Positions 41,809-51,587 of a stretch of 64,000 nucleotides of DNA are shown piece by piece (within the stretch, counting starts at the first letter, position 1; each line of letters begins with the position of its first letter). This DNA comes from Lysobacter capsici (GTDB lineage: Bacteria > Pseudomonadota > Gammaproteobacteria > Xanthomonadales > Xanthomonadaceae). The translations under genes were made by a program, and so were the position numbers. A model generated the notes under the pieces. The model did not search any database, was not told the DNA's origin, and saw only the letters and a list, made by a program, of their open reading frames with translations. Location of the stretch: NCBI RefSeq assembly GCF_018732085.1, contig NZ_CP076103.1, positions 4,216,001 through 4,280,000 of the forward strand. Reading direction: 5' to 3'.

Positions 41809-42399
41809 TCAAACCCCCACACTACGCCCCGCACTGCTCTGCCCCAACGCCTGCGGCTGAAACAGACACATCCGCACCACGTCGTGATAGCGCCCGTCGC
41901 TGAAGAACTCGTCGATCAACACGCCCTCGCGCTGAAACCCGGCGTCCTCGTAGATCTGGATCGCCCGGCTGTTGTCGACATCGACCAGCAAGTACAGCTT
42001 GTACAGATTCAACACCCGGAACGCGTAGTTGATCGCCAGCCGCGTCGCCGCGCGCGCATAGCCGCGCCGCTGCTGCTCGGGCGAAATCATGATCAGGAAT
42101 TCCGCGCGCCGGTGCAGATGGTCGATCTCGACCAGCTCGACCAGGCCCACGCGCTCCTGGCCGCTGTCCTGGACGATGAAGCGGCGCTCGGACTGGTCGT
42201 GGATGTGCTTGCGGTACAGCTCTTCGAGTTCGACGAACGACTCGTAGGGCTCCTCGAACCAATAGCCCATCACGCTGCGATTGTTGTTGAGCACATGCAC
42301 GAAATGCAGGTCGCCGCGCTCCAGCGGACGCAAGGTCACGCTCGGCGCGGGGGCCGACGACGGCGGCGATGACGGCGGCGAATCGGAGGTCGTGTTCAT
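41809..42399 (-). CDS. speG: SpeG-like spermidine/spermine N-acetyltransferase
   Basis: 196-aa GNAT acetyltransferase that should acetylate polyamines with acetyl-CoA. The sequence VTLRPLERGDLHFVHVLNNN, RSVMGYWFEEPYESFVELEE, ERRFIVQDSGQERVGLVELV and AFRVLNLYKLYLLVDVDNSR follows SpeG closely. The acetyl-CoA loop is SPEQQRRGYARAA. The N-terminal 20 residues (Ser/Pro-rich) and a 15-residue tail are extra. Start at 42399 has no strong ribosome site; an ATG at 42432 is an alternative. Confidence 0.9.
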   Translation of the reverse strand: MNTTSDSPPSSPPSSAPAPSVTLRPLERGDLHFVHVLNNNRSVMGYWFEEPYESFVELEELYRKHIHDQSERRFIVQDSGQERVGLVELVEIDHLHRRAEFLIMISPEQQRRGYARAATRLAINYAFRVLNLYKLYLLVDVDNSRAIQIYEDAGFQREGVLIDEFFSDGRYHDVVRMCLFQPQALGQSSAGRSVGV

Positions 42400-42503
42400 G
42401 CCGTTTAGCCTACTCGCGCCGCATGCAGCCAATGTGACGTTTCACACGACCTTAGCCGGGCGATGCCTAGCCTGCCCACTCCCCTCGCTACCAGGCCGCC
42501 CGC

Positions 42504-42800
42504 ATGCCCCAGCTTCGCATCCGCATCACCGGCACCGAAGACGACGCCCGCGCGATCGGCAATCTGCTGTCCAGCCTGGAGGGCATCGAACACGTCGAGG
42601 AAGTCGCCGACCTGATGCCGCACATGGACGACAGCGATTCCAGTTCGGCCGGCCTGCCCGACGACGCCGGCCCGGGAACGCATGAACTGGAGATCGACGC
42701 GCCCAATGCCTCCACCGCCAACAAGGTGCGCGAGGCGGTGGAAGCGCTGGCCTTCGACCTGGACGTGCTGGTCGAGTTCGAGACCGAGGAAGAACGCTGA
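42504..42800 (+). CDS. Conserved small acidic hypothetical protein
   Basis: 98 aa, strongly acidic. Two similar beta-alpha pieces: QLRIRITGTEDDARAIGNLL with SLEGIEHVEEVADLM, and HELEIDAPNASTANKVREAV with FDLDVLVEFETEEE. The arrangement resembles a small ferredoxin-like (ACT/RRM-size) fold with an Asp/Ser linker (MDDSDSSSAGLPDD). I cannot name the family. It ends at a shared terminator with the convergent DUF4349 gene. Confidence 0.7.
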   Translation: MPQLRIRITGTEDDARAIGNLLSSLEGIEHVEEVADLMPHMDDSDSSSAGLPDDAGPGTHELEIDAPNASTANKVREAVEALAFDLDVLVEFETEEER

Positions 42801-42828
42801 TCCGGACCGTCGGCTGAAACCGACACAA

Positions 42829-42852
42829 CCGGGCCGCAGCGAGGCGGCCCGG
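42829..42852. terminator. Shared terminator of convergent genes
   Basis: CCGGGCCGC-n6-GCGGCCCGG, 9-bp perfect stem, between the ends of the 98-aa gene and the DUF4349 gene. Confidence 0.8.
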
Positions 42853-42868
42853 CCGTTGCATCCGCGCC

Positions 42869-43708
42869 TTAGCCCTTGCGGCGCGCGCGGCGAATGCGGC
42901 GGATCAGCAGCACCAGCACGGTCAGCACCAGCGCCACCGGCAACAACGCGGCGAACGCGCGGATCAGGAACGCGATCGTGCCGGTGACGATGCCGCCGAC
43001 GTCCTTGAACGCCTCGCCGACCTCGCCGGTGTTTTCCTGGGCGCGCGTGGTCTGGAAGGTCAGCGTGACCAGTTGGGTGGAAATGCGCCGCTGCTGCTGC
43101 GCGGCCTCCTGCTCGGCGGCCTGCAACTGCGATTCGATCTCGGCGATGCGGCTCGACAGGGTCATCACGTCGGCGATCTTCAGATCCTTGCGGTCCTGGA
43201 ACTCGAGCAGACGCGCGTGCTCCTTGCGCAGCCGGTCCTGGCGCAGGCTGTTGTCGCGCACGGCGGTGGCCAGATCCTCGGCCTGGATGCTGCGTTCGGC
43301 GATCTCCTCGCCCTTGCCGGCCAGCCCGATCAGCTTGTCCACGCCATCGGGCACGATCCGCACCTGCAAGGTCGCGGAAGGATCGTCGCCGCCGCTCTGG
43401 CTCATGCCCAGGACTGCGCAGGCGCCGAACTTGCCGGCGTTGCAGGCGGCCTGTACCTCGCTGGCCCGGGCCGCGATGCGCTCGCCGGGCATGCGGATAC
43501 GGATCTGATGTTCGTAGGCCAGCAACACGCCCAGGTCGGCCTTCGCGGCGCCGCCGGCGTCGGAACCGGAACCGGGTTTGGTCATATTCGCTTCGGGTAC
43601 GCGCACCGATTCCTCGGCGGGCGCGTAGGCGTGCTTGGCGCAGCCGGCCAGCATCGCGGCGGCCAATAGCAACGCGCCCAGCCGGTTCGCGATCGTGTTC
43701 GTATCCAT
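42869..43708 (-). CDS. DUF4349 lipoprotein
   Basis: 279 aa. The lipobox AMLAGC puts the lipidated Cys at about 22. A periplasmic domain (LLAYEHQIRIRMPGERIAAR, two Cys in AACNAGKFGACAV) is followed by a long coiled coil (EDLATAVRDNSLRQDRLRKE through SQLQAAEQEAAQQQRRIST). A C-terminal transmembrane helix (IRAFAALLPVALVLTVLVLL) ends with an Arg/Lys tail. It is thus anchored at both ends. The function of DUF4349 proteins is unknown; a membrane-stress or putative zinc-finger association is only speculation. Confidence 0.87.
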   Translation of the reverse strand: MDTNTIANRLGALLLAAAMLAGCAKHAYAPAEESVRVPEANMTKPGSGSDAGGAAKADLGVLLAYEHQIRIRMPGERIAARASEVQAACNAGKFGACAVLGMSQSGGDDPSATLQVRIVPDGVDKLIGLAGKGEEIAERSIQAEDLATAVRDNSLRQDRLRKEHARLLEFQDRKDLKIADVMTLSSRIAEIESQLQAAEQEAAQQQRRISTQLVTLTFQTTRAQENTGEVGEAFKDVGGIVTGTIAFLIRAFAALLPVALVLTVLVLLIRRIRRARRKG

Positions 43709-43803
43709 GGGTGCTCTCTCCAGCCGTCAGTGGCGGGTAGCACTATGCCACCGGCCCGCGCGGCGGACAGCGTTGGTCCACCGCGCTCGATCACTGGATC
43801 AAC

Positions 43804-43839
43804 GCGGGCCGGTCGCCAACGGGGTTGGCGCCGGCCCGC
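43804..43839 (-). terminator. Terminator after TonB-dependent receptor
   Basis: GCGGGCCGG-T-CGCCAA-n5-TTGGCG-CCGGCCCGC, long stem with one bulged base, just past the receptor stop on the minus strand. Confidence 0.8.
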
Positions 43840-43850
43840 GCGTCGGCCGA

Positions 43851-46505
43851 TCAGAACGTGTGCTTGACGCCCACGGTGACGAAGCGCCCCAGCGCGTCGT
43901 ACTGGCTGATGTCGTAGGGCAGCGCGCCGCCGGCCGGATCGAACGGCGGGTCCTTGTCGGCCAGGTTCTGCACCGACAGGTACAAGGTCGTATCGCGCAG
44001 GCCCTCGTAGCCCAGGTACAGGTCGAACTGATGGTGATCGTCGACCTTGTCGCTCAGGCCCGGATTGCTGCGCGCATCGACCACCTGCTGCTTGTAGCCG
44101 CCGATGTAGCGCCACGACAACTGCGCGTTCCAGTCGCCGCGCGTATACGCCAGCGAGGTGATGCCGCGCCACTTCGGCAGCGCGCCGAAGCGGTTGCCGC
44201 CAGCGCCTTCGAGCGCGCCCTGCCCGGCCACCTGCGGCTGCTCGTAGCTCAGCAATCGGGTCCAGGTGCCGTCGAGGGTCCAGCGGTCGTCGCCGGCATG
44301 CCAGACCTTGCGGCCTTCGATATCGAAACCGGTGGTGGTCAGCGTGCCCTGATTGGCATAGCGGTTCTCGACCAGTTGCAGACGGCCCTGCGCATCGCGG
44401 GTGACGCGGCCGGGATTGCTCTGCGGGTTCGACACCACGAACTGCACGCTGTCGGGCGCGATCAGATCGTCCTGGCGGATGCGGTACAAATCGACGCCGA
44501 GGCTGGTGTCGGCATCGGGCGCCCACAACACGCCCAGGTTGATGTTGCTGGAACGCTCGGCCTTCAGATCGGGATTGCCGGCGCGCAGCACGGTCACGCC
44601 GCGCGACGCGCCCGGCTGCACCGGATCGAACGGATCGATCACGCTGCCGTAGCTGATGGTGGTGCTCTGGGCGATTTCCGGCAGCGACGGCGCGCGGAAA
44701 CCGCGCGAGGCGTTCAAGCGCAGCAGCCAGTCGTCGCTGACCTGCCAGCGCAAGCCGAGCTTGGGCGAGAACGCGCTGCCGAAGTCGCTGTAATGATCGC
44801 CGCGGCCGGCCAGTTGCACTTCCACCTGTTCCCACGGCTTGAGGCTGAACTCGAAGAACGCGGCGGCGACGCGGCGTTCGCCGTCGATCAGGTTGATCGC
44901 CGGGCGCAGTTCGGTGCCCGACAACACCTGCGGGCTGGTGCGCGCGTCCTGGGACTCGTTGCGGAATTCCACCCCGGCGGCGACGCCGACATCGCCCGCG
45001 CGCCACTGCCACGGGAAGCCGGACACCTTGCCGCTGAGCGTGCTCAGGCGATACGTTCCGGGACGACGCGTCGACAAACGCAAGGCGTCGAGCGCGGCCG
45101 GTGTGCGCGAAGGATTGAGGAAATCGTAGCTGCCGTCGGCCAGCACCTGCTCGAACGTATAACGGTTGAGGAAGTTGCGCACGTACTCGTGCTGCTGGCT
45201 TTCCGAATGGCTGGCGGCGACGTCCCAGTCCCACACCTCGCCCTTGCCGCGCAGGCCGAACAGGATGCGCGAGAACTGGGACTTGTTGATCTTGTAGCGC
45301 GCGCCCAGGTCGAGGAAGGAATACTCGAACGGCGTCGGCGTCGCGTTGGGATTGTTCGGATGCCCGACCGGCAGCACCGCCGGAATATCGACCAGGCGGC
45401 CGGTGCCGCGATCGTAGGCGCGCAGGCCGGCGCCGACCGTCATCGGCGCGCTGAAATACGTACCGTTGTGACTGGTGCTGTAGAGGATCTCGGCGAAACC
45501 CTGGACCTTGTCGTTGAACCACACGTCGCCGGCGACCAGCGCCTGATAGCGTTCCACGTCGGGAATCAAGGTGCGGTAAGGCTGGGTGTTGAACGCGCAG
45601 GCGTTGCCCGGCAGCGGGCTGCCGAAGTCGCTGTACGGACGCGACTGGGTTCCGGGCTGGCACGCGAACGCGACCGGCGCGCGCGGATTGGCGAGGAACG
45701 CGCCGCCTTGAGTCGACCAGCCGGCCAGACGCCCGCCGGGTTGATCGCGGTAATCGCCGTCGCGAGTCAGCGCGCGTTCGTCGCCGTTGAGTTGCCCGCG
45801 CTGGAACACGTCCAGGCTGAAACGCAGGCTGTAACCGTCCTTGTCCGGATCGCCGTGACCGGCGCGCAGGCCGAGGCTGCGCTGGTCGATGCCGCCCTGG
45901 GTGGCCGCGCCGTAGGACGCATCGACTTCGACGCCTTCGATCTTGCGCCGCAGGATCAGGTTGACCACGCCGGCGATCGCGTCGGAGCCGTACAACGCCG
46001 ACGCGCCGTCCTTGAGGATTTCCACCCGTTCGATCGCGCCCAGCGGCAGCGCATTGAGATCGACGAAATTGTCCTGGGTGTTCTGGGCGAATCCGTACGA
46101 GGCCACGCGATAGCCGTTGACCAGTACCAGCGTGTTCTTCTGGCTCAGGCCGCGCAGCGATACGCCGGCCGAGCCGTTGGCGAAGCTGCCGGTGTATTGC
46201 TCGTTGAAGCTGTTGCCGCTGTTGACGGTGAGGCTGCGCAGCAGGTCGGACACGGTGACTTTGCCGCTCTTTTCGATCTGCACGCGATCGATCACCAGCA
46301 CCGGATTGACCCCGGCTTCGTCGCTGCGCTTGAGGTTGCTGCCGGTGACCTGGACCGCATCGAGGGTGACGCCGGGCGCGGCGGTCGCTGCGGCGTCGTC
46401 GGCCTGCGCCAGCGGCGCGGCGAGCGCGATCGACAAGGCCAGGGCGAGACGTCGGTAATGCACGGTGCGAGCGGGCTTGGAGCGTGTTGCGTGTACGAAC
46501 GACAT
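43851..46505 (-). CDS. TonB-dependent outer-membrane receptor
   Basis: 884-aa outer-membrane active transporter. The signal peptide ends PLAQA-DD. The TonB-box region (VTLDAVQVTGSNLKRSD) precedes the plug with DLLRSLTVNSGNSFNEQYTG, GVSLRGLSQKNTLVLVNGYR and VEILKDGASALYGSDAIAGV then VNLIL. The barrel ends with LGRFVTVGVKHTF, a C-terminal aromatic (Phe) as expected for BAM insertion. The barrel has many Gly/Arg-rich extracellular loops. Xanthomonadales use such receptors for peptides, glycans or siderophores; the ligand is not evident. The start at 46505 (MSFVHATR) has AGGA upstream. It is flanked by a 1.1-kb leader with no gene. Confidence 0.93.
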   Translation of the reverse strand: MSFVHATRSKPARTVHYRRLALALSIALAAPLAQADDAAATAAPGVTLDAVQVTGSNLKRSDEAGVNPVLVIDRVQIEKSGKVTVSDLLRSLTVNSGNSFNEQYTGSFANGSAGVSLRGLSQKNTLVLVNGYRVASYGFAQNTQDNFVDLNALPLGAIERVEILKDGASALYGSDAIAGVVNLILRRKIEGVEVDASYGAATQGGIDQRSLGLRAGHGDPDKDGYSLRFSLDVFQRGQLNGDERALTRDGDYRDQPGGRLAGWSTQGGAFLANPRAPVAFACQPGTQSRPYSDFGSPLPGNACAFNTQPYRTLIPDVERYQALVAGDVWFNDKVQGFAEILYSTSHNGTYFSAPMTVGAGLRAYDRGTGRLVDIPAVLPVGHPNNPNATPTPFEYSFLDLGARYKINKSQFSRILFGLRGKGEVWDWDVAASHSESQQHEYVRNFLNRYTFEQVLADGSYDFLNPSRTPAALDALRLSTRRPGTYRLSTLSGKVSGFPWQWRAGDVGVAAGVEFRNESQDARTSPQVLSGTELRPAINLIDGERRVAAAFFEFSLKPWEQVEVQLAGRGDHYSDFGSAFSPKLGLRWQVSDDWLLRLNASRGFRAPSLPEIAQSTTISYGSVIDPFDPVQPGASRGVTVLRAGNPDLKAERSSNINLGVLWAPDADTSLGVDLYRIRQDDLIAPDSVQFVVSNPQSNPGRVTRDAQGRLQLVENRYANQGTLTTTGFDIEGRKVWHAGDDRWTLDGTWTRLLSYEQPQVAGQGALEGAGGNRFGALPKWRGITSLAYTRGDWNAQLSWRYIGGYKQQVVDARSNPGLSDKVDDHHQFDLYLGYEGLRDTTLYLSVQNLADKDPPFDPAGGALPYDISQYDALGRFVTVGVKHTF

Positions 46506-47651
46506 GGACGATTCCTGCAAGACGTGGGGGAGGGAAAACGAATAATTCTTCGAAGCACAAGGAACGCCCGCCCGGAACGGCGCGCGGCCGCCGGCGCTGC
46601 GCAAAGCGCAGTGCAGTCACGAGAGGGGAGAGAGACGCGAGACGGCGATGCCGTCGGCCGCGTACCGATCCGGGACGGGCGAAGAAAGCGGCAGGTTCAG
46701 CCCGTCAGGGCATCACCCGCCGGGTACACATCGACCGATCGCGCAGCACGGGTGTGCGCCAGGGATCGGCCGGAGCGTTAAAGATCGACAAGGCATTCGA
46801 AAGGGACATGAGGCGAAACCGGAACGGGGACGAAAGGCGGTGGGCGACGCGGACGGGCGGTCAGCGGCAACACATGGCCATGCCGCTCTCGCCATGGAAG
46901 CGGCGCAAAACGGCGGTCGGATTCGTCGGGGCAACTGCGTTCACGGGGGTGTCGTTCGATGCGGAGGAAAGTCGGACGCGGGACGCGGCGACGGGCTTTA
47001 TGTTGCATCGCGATATAGCGATGTCAACGAAGCGGAATCGGGGAAATGGCCAAATTTTCGCCAACGCATGAACGATGCCCCGGCAGCGTCTGCCTGCGAT
47101 CGATCGCCCTGTTTAGCCGCAACGCCCGTGGCGCAATGCGATCGCGCCGTTTTGCGTCGGCGCCGGCGATGCCTCGGCGCGGGGCGACTATCAACCCACG
47201 CGCATGACTGCATTACCGATCGTTATGTCGCCGCCGCGGCCTAAAGCGGCGAAATCCGACCACCGACACGGCAACTGCGCGGAAATCACATTGCGCAAAA
47301 ATCCTTGTTCACCTCTTGTAGGAGCGGCGCGAGCCGCGACCGCGAAACCCGCTTGCGTCGTAACCGAGATGTCGCGTTCGCGGCTTGTGACCGAAGGAAA
47401 TCCAGCAGGACGCCGCTCCTGCAGTCGGACCTCGTTACCAACGGTTTGCCTGTATTGCCGGTTGCCTTGACCGCGAAACCGCACACCACGCAAACCCGCC
47501 CCACACCGACGACCGCCACGCCATACACCGCATGGCCTCGACGAAAACCACCATCGGCCCCGGCCAGCCCGGCGACCCGACCAATGACCCATGCGGACGC
47601 GACCGGCTTGGCCTATCCTCCGCGCAACCCGGCCCGCCACCCGACCCGAGA
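46506..47651. other. Long noncoding region upstream of receptor
   Basis: About 1.15 kb. Open frames here (for example 46648-47244 plus) have Arg/Gly/Ala-rich compositions expected of shadow frames and no domain. It is mildly lower in GC around 46985-47060 (ATATAGCGATGTCAACGAAG), a likely promoter area of the receptor or a relic gene. REP sequences begin at 47318. Confidence 0.45.
47318..47424. repeat. REP pair (degenerate REPIN)
   Basis: GTAGGAGCGGCGCGAGCCGC at 47318-47337 and a diverged inverted partner (GCGTTCGCGGCTTG, then GACGCCGCTCCTGCAG ending 47424), about 75 nt apart. Confidence 0.75.
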
Positions 47652-49502
47652 ATGGATATGCGCCCGTTGCGCCCTACGCAGCTCGCTTGTTTGCTTAGCC
47701 CCGCCCTGCTCGTCCTCGCCCTGTCGGCCTGCGGCCCGCGCGAGGCGGCCACGCCGCCAGCTGCCGCCGCGCCGCAAGCCGCGAGCGCCGCGAACGCAAG
47801 CGATCCGGCCGCGGACACCGCGTTCGCCGCCTTGTCCAAGCGCTGGCTCGACGGGGTGATGCAGATCAATCCGATCGCCGCCACCCAGATCGGCGATCAC
47901 CGTTTCGACGGCGAAGTCGACGACTACAGCGCCGCCGGCCGCCAGCGCCAGCTCGATTTCAACAACAAGCTGCTGGCCGAACTCGACACGATCGACACCA
48001 CCAAGCTGTCGCGCGAAAACCAGGTCGACGCGCTGATCCTGCGCAATCGCCTGCGCTCGGACGTGTGGTCGATCCAGACCCTGCAAAGCTGGGCCTGGGA
48101 TCCGATGGTCTACAGCGGCCTGGCGGGCGATGCGATCTACAACCTGATGGCGCGCGAGTACGCGCCGATGCCGCAGCGGCTGAAATCGGCGACCGCGCGG
48201 ATGGAGAAGATCCCGCAGATCTTCGCCCAGGCCCGCGCCAATCTCGATCCGGCCCGGGTTCCGAAAATCCACGCCGAAACCGTGGCCAAGCAGAACGCCG
48301 GCGTGTTGAGCCTGATCGACACCTTCATCACCCCCAACGCCGGCCAGCTCAAGGGCGCCGATCGCAAGCGCCTGGACGACGCGGTCGCCACCTTGCGCAA
48401 GGCCGTGGCCGAGCAGCAGGAATGGCTGGACAAGACCCTGGTGCCCAACGCCAAGGGCAACTTCCGCATCGGCCAGACCTTGTACGACGAAAAGCTCAAG
48501 TTCTCGCTCAACTCCTCGCTGTCGCGCGCGCAGATCATGGAGCGCGCCAAGGCCGAACTGGCGCGGGTGCGCGGCGAGATGTACGCCATCGCGCAGAAGG
48601 AACTCAAGGACAAGCCCGGCGCGCCCGCGCTGCCCGACAAGCCCACGCCCGAACAGCAGCAGAAGGCGATCGAAGCCGCGCTGGAACTTGCCTACGCCGA
48701 CAAGCCGCCGCGCGACAAGGTCGTCGATTTCGCCAAGCAGACCTTGGCCGATGCCACTGCGTTCACCCGCGCCAAGAACCTGGTCACCGTGCCCGACGCG
48801 CCGGTCAAGGTGATCCTGATGCCGGAGTTCCAGCGCGGCGTCGCGCTCGCGTATTGCGATTCGCCCGGCCCGCTCGACAAGGGCCTGGACACGTACTACG
48901 CGATCTCGCCGATCCCCAAGGAGTGGAGCGACGAGCAGGTGAATTCGTTCCTGCGCGAATACAACACGCGCATGGTCCATCTGCTGTCGATCCACGAAGC
49001 GATGCCGGGCCATTACCTGGAAGGCGCGCATTCGGCCAAGGCGCCCTCGACCCTGCGCGCGGTGCTGCGCTCGGGCGTGTTCGCCGAAGGCTGGGCGGTC
49101 TACACCGAGGACATGATGGCCGACGCGGGCTATCTCGATAACGACCCGCTGTTCCGCCTGGTGCAGTTGAAGTTCTACCTGCGCACGCTCGGCAACGCGA
49201 TCCTCGACCAGGGCGTGCAGGTGGAGGACTGGAGCCGCGAACAAGCGATGACGTTCATGACCCAGCAGACCTTCCAGCAGGAACGCGAAGCCGCCGGCAA
49301 GTGGGTGCGCGCGCAGCTGACCTCGGCGCAGCTGCCGACCTATTTCGTCGGCGCGCAGGAGCATTTCGACATGCGCAAGGCGGTGGAGGCCCAGCTCGGG
49401 CCGAAATTCGACCTCAAGGCTTATCACGATCAGGTGTTGTCGTACGGCGCCCCGCCGGTGCGTTTCGTGCGCGAGCTGATGCTGGACGAACCGATCCGCT
49501 GA
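47652..49502 (+). CDS. DUF885 family lipoprotein (putative metallopeptidase)
   Basis: 616 aa. The lipobox ALSAC puts the lipidated Cys at about 27. DUF885 proteins are large alpha-helical proteins with a conserved HExxxGH: here SIHEAMPGHYLEG (His448, Glu449, His454), and a downstream Glu in FAEGWAVYTEDMM. This geometry matches a zinc-dependent carboxypeptidase or dipeptidase-like site. The substrate is unproven. The ATG at 47652 is followed by a second ATG six bases later (MDMRPL); either is possible. The product should face the periplasm or outer membrane. Confidence 0.9.
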   Translation: MDMRPLRPTQLACLLSPALLVLALSACGPREAATPPAAAAPQAASAANASDPAADTAFAALSKRWLDGVMQINPIAATQIGDHRFDGEVDDYSAAGRQRQLDFNNKLLAELDTIDTTKLSRENQVDALILRNRLRSDVWSIQTLQSWAWDPMVYSGLAGDAIYNLMAREYAPMPQRLKSATARMEKIPQIFAQARANLDPARVPKIHAETVAKQNAGVLSLIDTFITPNAGQLKGADRKRLDDAVATLRKAVAEQQEWLDKTLVPNAKGNFRIGQTLYDEKLKFSLNSSLSRAQIMERAKAELARVRGEMYAIAQKELKDKPGAPALPDKPTPEQQQKAIEAALELAYADKPPRDKVVDFAKQTLADATAFTRAKNLVTVPDAPVKVILMPEFQRGVALAYCDSPGPLDKGLDTYYAISPIPKEWSDEQVNSFLREYNTRMVHLLSIHEAMPGHYLEGAHSAKAPSTLRAVLRSGVFAEGWAVYTEDMMADAGYLDNDPLFRLVQLKFYLRTLGNAILDQGVQVEDWSREQAMTFMTQQTFQQEREAAGKWVRAQLTSAQLPTYFVGAQEHFDMRKAVEAQLGPKFDLKAYHDQVLSYGAPPVRFVRELMLDEPIR

Positions 49503-49516
49503 TTGCGCTGACGCGT

Positions 49517-49658
49517 TCCCTCATCCGCTCTTCGGGCACCTTCTCCCGCTAGCGGGAGAAGGGATAGGCAAACGCCGTCTTGAAAAACCTAGCGCGTCAA
49601 AGTTCCTCTCCCTCTCCCGCTCGCGGGAGAGGGGTTGGGGTGAGGGCACGAATGCAGC
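49517..49658. repeat. CCCGCTAGCGGGAGAAG palindromes and CCCTCTCCCGC repeat
   Basis: CTTCTCCCGCTAGCGGGAGAAG region, a 22-nt perfect palindrome at 49540-49561, and CCTCTCCCGCTCGCGGGAGA at about 49611. GTGAGGGC and GCCCTCACCC flank it. These belong with the 57085 elements. They also serve as terminator hairpins between two convergent genes. Confidence 0.75.
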
Positions 49659-49660
49659 CC

Positions 49661-50746
49661 TCACCCAAACACTGCACGCGCCGAAGCAAACGCCTCGAAC
49701 AGATCCTGCACCGTCCCGCAGCGATCCGCGTCGTAACCCGGCAGCCGCCCCAATTCCTGGCGGAATCGCTCGCTGCGCAGGATCGCCAGCACCTCGGCCA
49801 ATCCCGGCGACTCCAGCGTTTCCGCGCGCGCCAGGAAAAAATAGTGCTCCGAGGCGATCGGCACGAAATCCTGGCCGTAACGCCGCGCCGGCGTTTCCAG
49901 GCCGAAACCGGCGTCGGCCATGCCGCTGGCGACATAGGTCGCGACCGCGGCGTGAGTGAGTTCGTCGATGCCGCAGCCGCGGATGTCGCGGATGCTATGG
50001 CCCTGCCTGGCCAGCATGTGTTCGAGCAACAGGCGCGCGCCCGAACCGGCCTGCCGATGGATGAAGCGCACGTCGTCGCGCAGCAGGTCGGCCAGGGTGC
50101 GGATGCGCTTGGGATTGCCGGGCGCGACGATCAGCCCGATCCGCCGCGTCGCCAAATGCAGCGTGCGATCGTTGAGCGGATCGATGCGGTCGGCGTAGTG
50201 CGCGAGGATGTCGTGCTCGAATTCGCCGATCGGCAGATGCACGCCGGCCAGATCGCAATCGCCCGAGCGCAGCGCCGCCAGGGCCTCGCCGGGGCTGCGG
50301 TATTTCAGGTCGACCGGCGTGCCGGCTTCGTCGAGAAAGCGGCGCAAGGTTTCGACCGCGAAGCCATGCGCGGCATGCAGCCGTTGCGGCGCCGATTGCG
50401 CGCTGAGGGTGCGTTCGAGTTCGACTTCGACCTCCGACGCCAGGCTGTCGAGGGTCGGCGCCAGGCGCGCGGCGATGCGCTGATCGGCCCAGACCAGGCG
50501 TTCGCCCAGGGCGGTCAGCTTGGCGCCGCGTCCGCGGGTCATGCGCAGCAACGGCGCGCCGAACAGCGTGCGCGAGGATTGCAGCAGGCCCCAGGCGTAG
50601 CGGTAGGACAGGTCCAGATCGCGACAGGCCGCGGCCAGCGAGCCGGTCGCATGCACGCCGAGCAGCAGGTCGATCAGTTTAGGCGGCAACGGCCGGCCGT
50701 CGGCGGCGTGCAGGGTCCACTTGGGTTGGATCAGGACTTTGAACAT
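49661..50746 (-). CDS. ModE-like/PBP-like transcriptional regulator
   Basis: 361-aa regulator. The N-terminal winged HTH is ModE/LysR-like: PKLIDLLLGVHATGSLAAAC, RDLDLSYRYAWGLLQSSRTL then LLRMTRGRGAKLTALGERL (about residues 20-90). The C-terminal domain resembles a periplasmic binding protein of the molybdate/ABC-type group: HAAHGFAVETLRRFLDEAGT, GDCDLAGVHLP, RFIHRQAGSGARLLLEHML and SGMADAGFGLETPA. It sits divergently before an oxalate/formate-type transporter, FdhD and a molybdopterin enzyme, so it should sense molybdate, formate or another anion and control that module. Confidence 0.9.
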   Translation of the reverse strand: MFKVLIQPKWTLHAADGRPLPPKLIDLLLGVHATGSLAAACRDLDLSYRYAWGLLQSSRTLFGAPLLRMTRGRGAKLTALGERLVWADQRIAARLAPTLDSLASEVEVELERTLSAQSAPQRLHAAHGFAVETLRRFLDEAGTPVDLKYRSPGEALAALRSGDCDLAGVHLPIGEFEHDILAHYADRIDPLNDRTLHLATRRIGLIVAPGNPKRIRTLADLLRDDVRFIHRQAGSGARLLLEHMLARQGHSIRDIRGCGIDELTHAAVATYVASGMADAGFGLETPARRYGQDFVPIASEHYFFLARAETLESPGLAEVLAILRSERFRQELGRLPGYDADRCGTVQDLFEAFASARAVFG

Positions 50747-50983
50747 CGCCGCTCCGTTCGATGTTTGGGTGCATGAAGGCTCGCGGCCGCGGCCGCGGCC
50801 CGGGGTCGAGCCGATGCGATGAAGCATCCGGCTCGCGCGCCCGGCCTGCGCTTGACGCATCCGTGCTCGGGCTCGATAACGGCCACACTCGCCGATGGCG
50901 CCGCGGCAACGCAAGCCACGACCGGCGAAAACGCCGCGCCACCCACACGCACGACCACGCCAACCGAACAGGACGCCGCCTCC

Positions 50984-51460
50984 ATGCCGATCGCCGCAAC
51001 CATCCCGAGCAAACGCATCGCGCGCGTGGCGTGCGGCGTCGCGGCGCTGTCCGCGCTGCTGGCGTGCGGCACCGCGCCGCACGCGACGACCGATGCGATG
51101 CGGCCGGGCAAGCTGCGCATCACCGAAATCCAGCCGCCGCAGATGCAGGACTCGAACGACTCCGCGCCCGAACGCGAAAGCCTGGCGCGCGCCTGCAAGG
51201 CCTGGCGCCTGAGCGAGGCCGACGCGGCGAGGTTCTTCGCGCTCGCCCAGGAATACCCCGACGGCATGGGCGATGCGTATTACTGGCTGCCGTGCTCGAT
51301 CAAGGGCCGATTGATCGCCGACGGCCGCGCCTGGGAGTTCGAGATCAACGCCGCCGCGACCGCGACCTGGCGCGACGGCGACAGTTACCGACGTTGGGGC
51401 TGCAGCGCCCGCGCCTGCACGCCATTGGCGCTGCTGATGCCGGACGGCAACGGCCCCTGA
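50984..51460 (+). CDS. Hypothetical lipoprotein near molybdoenzyme module
   Basis: 158 aa from the ATG at 50984. The lipobox SALLAC puts the lipidated Cys at about 26. The mature domain has TEIQPPQMQDSNDSAPERES, CKAWRLSEADAARFFALAQE, YWLPCSIKGRLIADGRAWEF and ATATWRDGDSYRRWGC, with a Cys-rich end (GCSARACTPL). The repeated strands and disulfide-capable Cys suggest a small beta-sandwich; the family is not recognised. An upstream open frame to 50819 is not needed for a signal peptide. Located between the regulator and transporter genes, so it may be co-regulated. Confidence 0.72.
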   Translation: MPIAATIPSKRIARVACGVAALSALLACGTAPHATTDAMRPGKLRITEIQPPQMQDSNDSAPERESLARACKAWRLSEADAARFFALAQEYPDGMGDAYYWLPCSIKGRLIADGRAWEFEINAAATATWRDGDSYRRWGCSARACTPLALLMPDGNGP

Positions 51461-51587
51461 GCCGCGCCGGCGCGGCGGTCGCAGACCACCCGGGCGCATC
51501 GGCGTCACCGGCCGCGTGCCGGCTGGCCTCACTCGCCGTGGAGCGAGCACGGCGAGCGTACGAATCAGGTCATGCATTCATGCACCC

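Noticed and set aside
46648..47244. 198-codon frame in the receptor leader
   Set aside because: No family, no ribosome site and low-complexity composition; likely noncoding.
49661..50746. Plain LysR regulator
   Set aside because: The N-terminal motif RMTRGRGAKLTALGERL and the PBP-type C-terminus fit a ModE-like regulator better than LysR.
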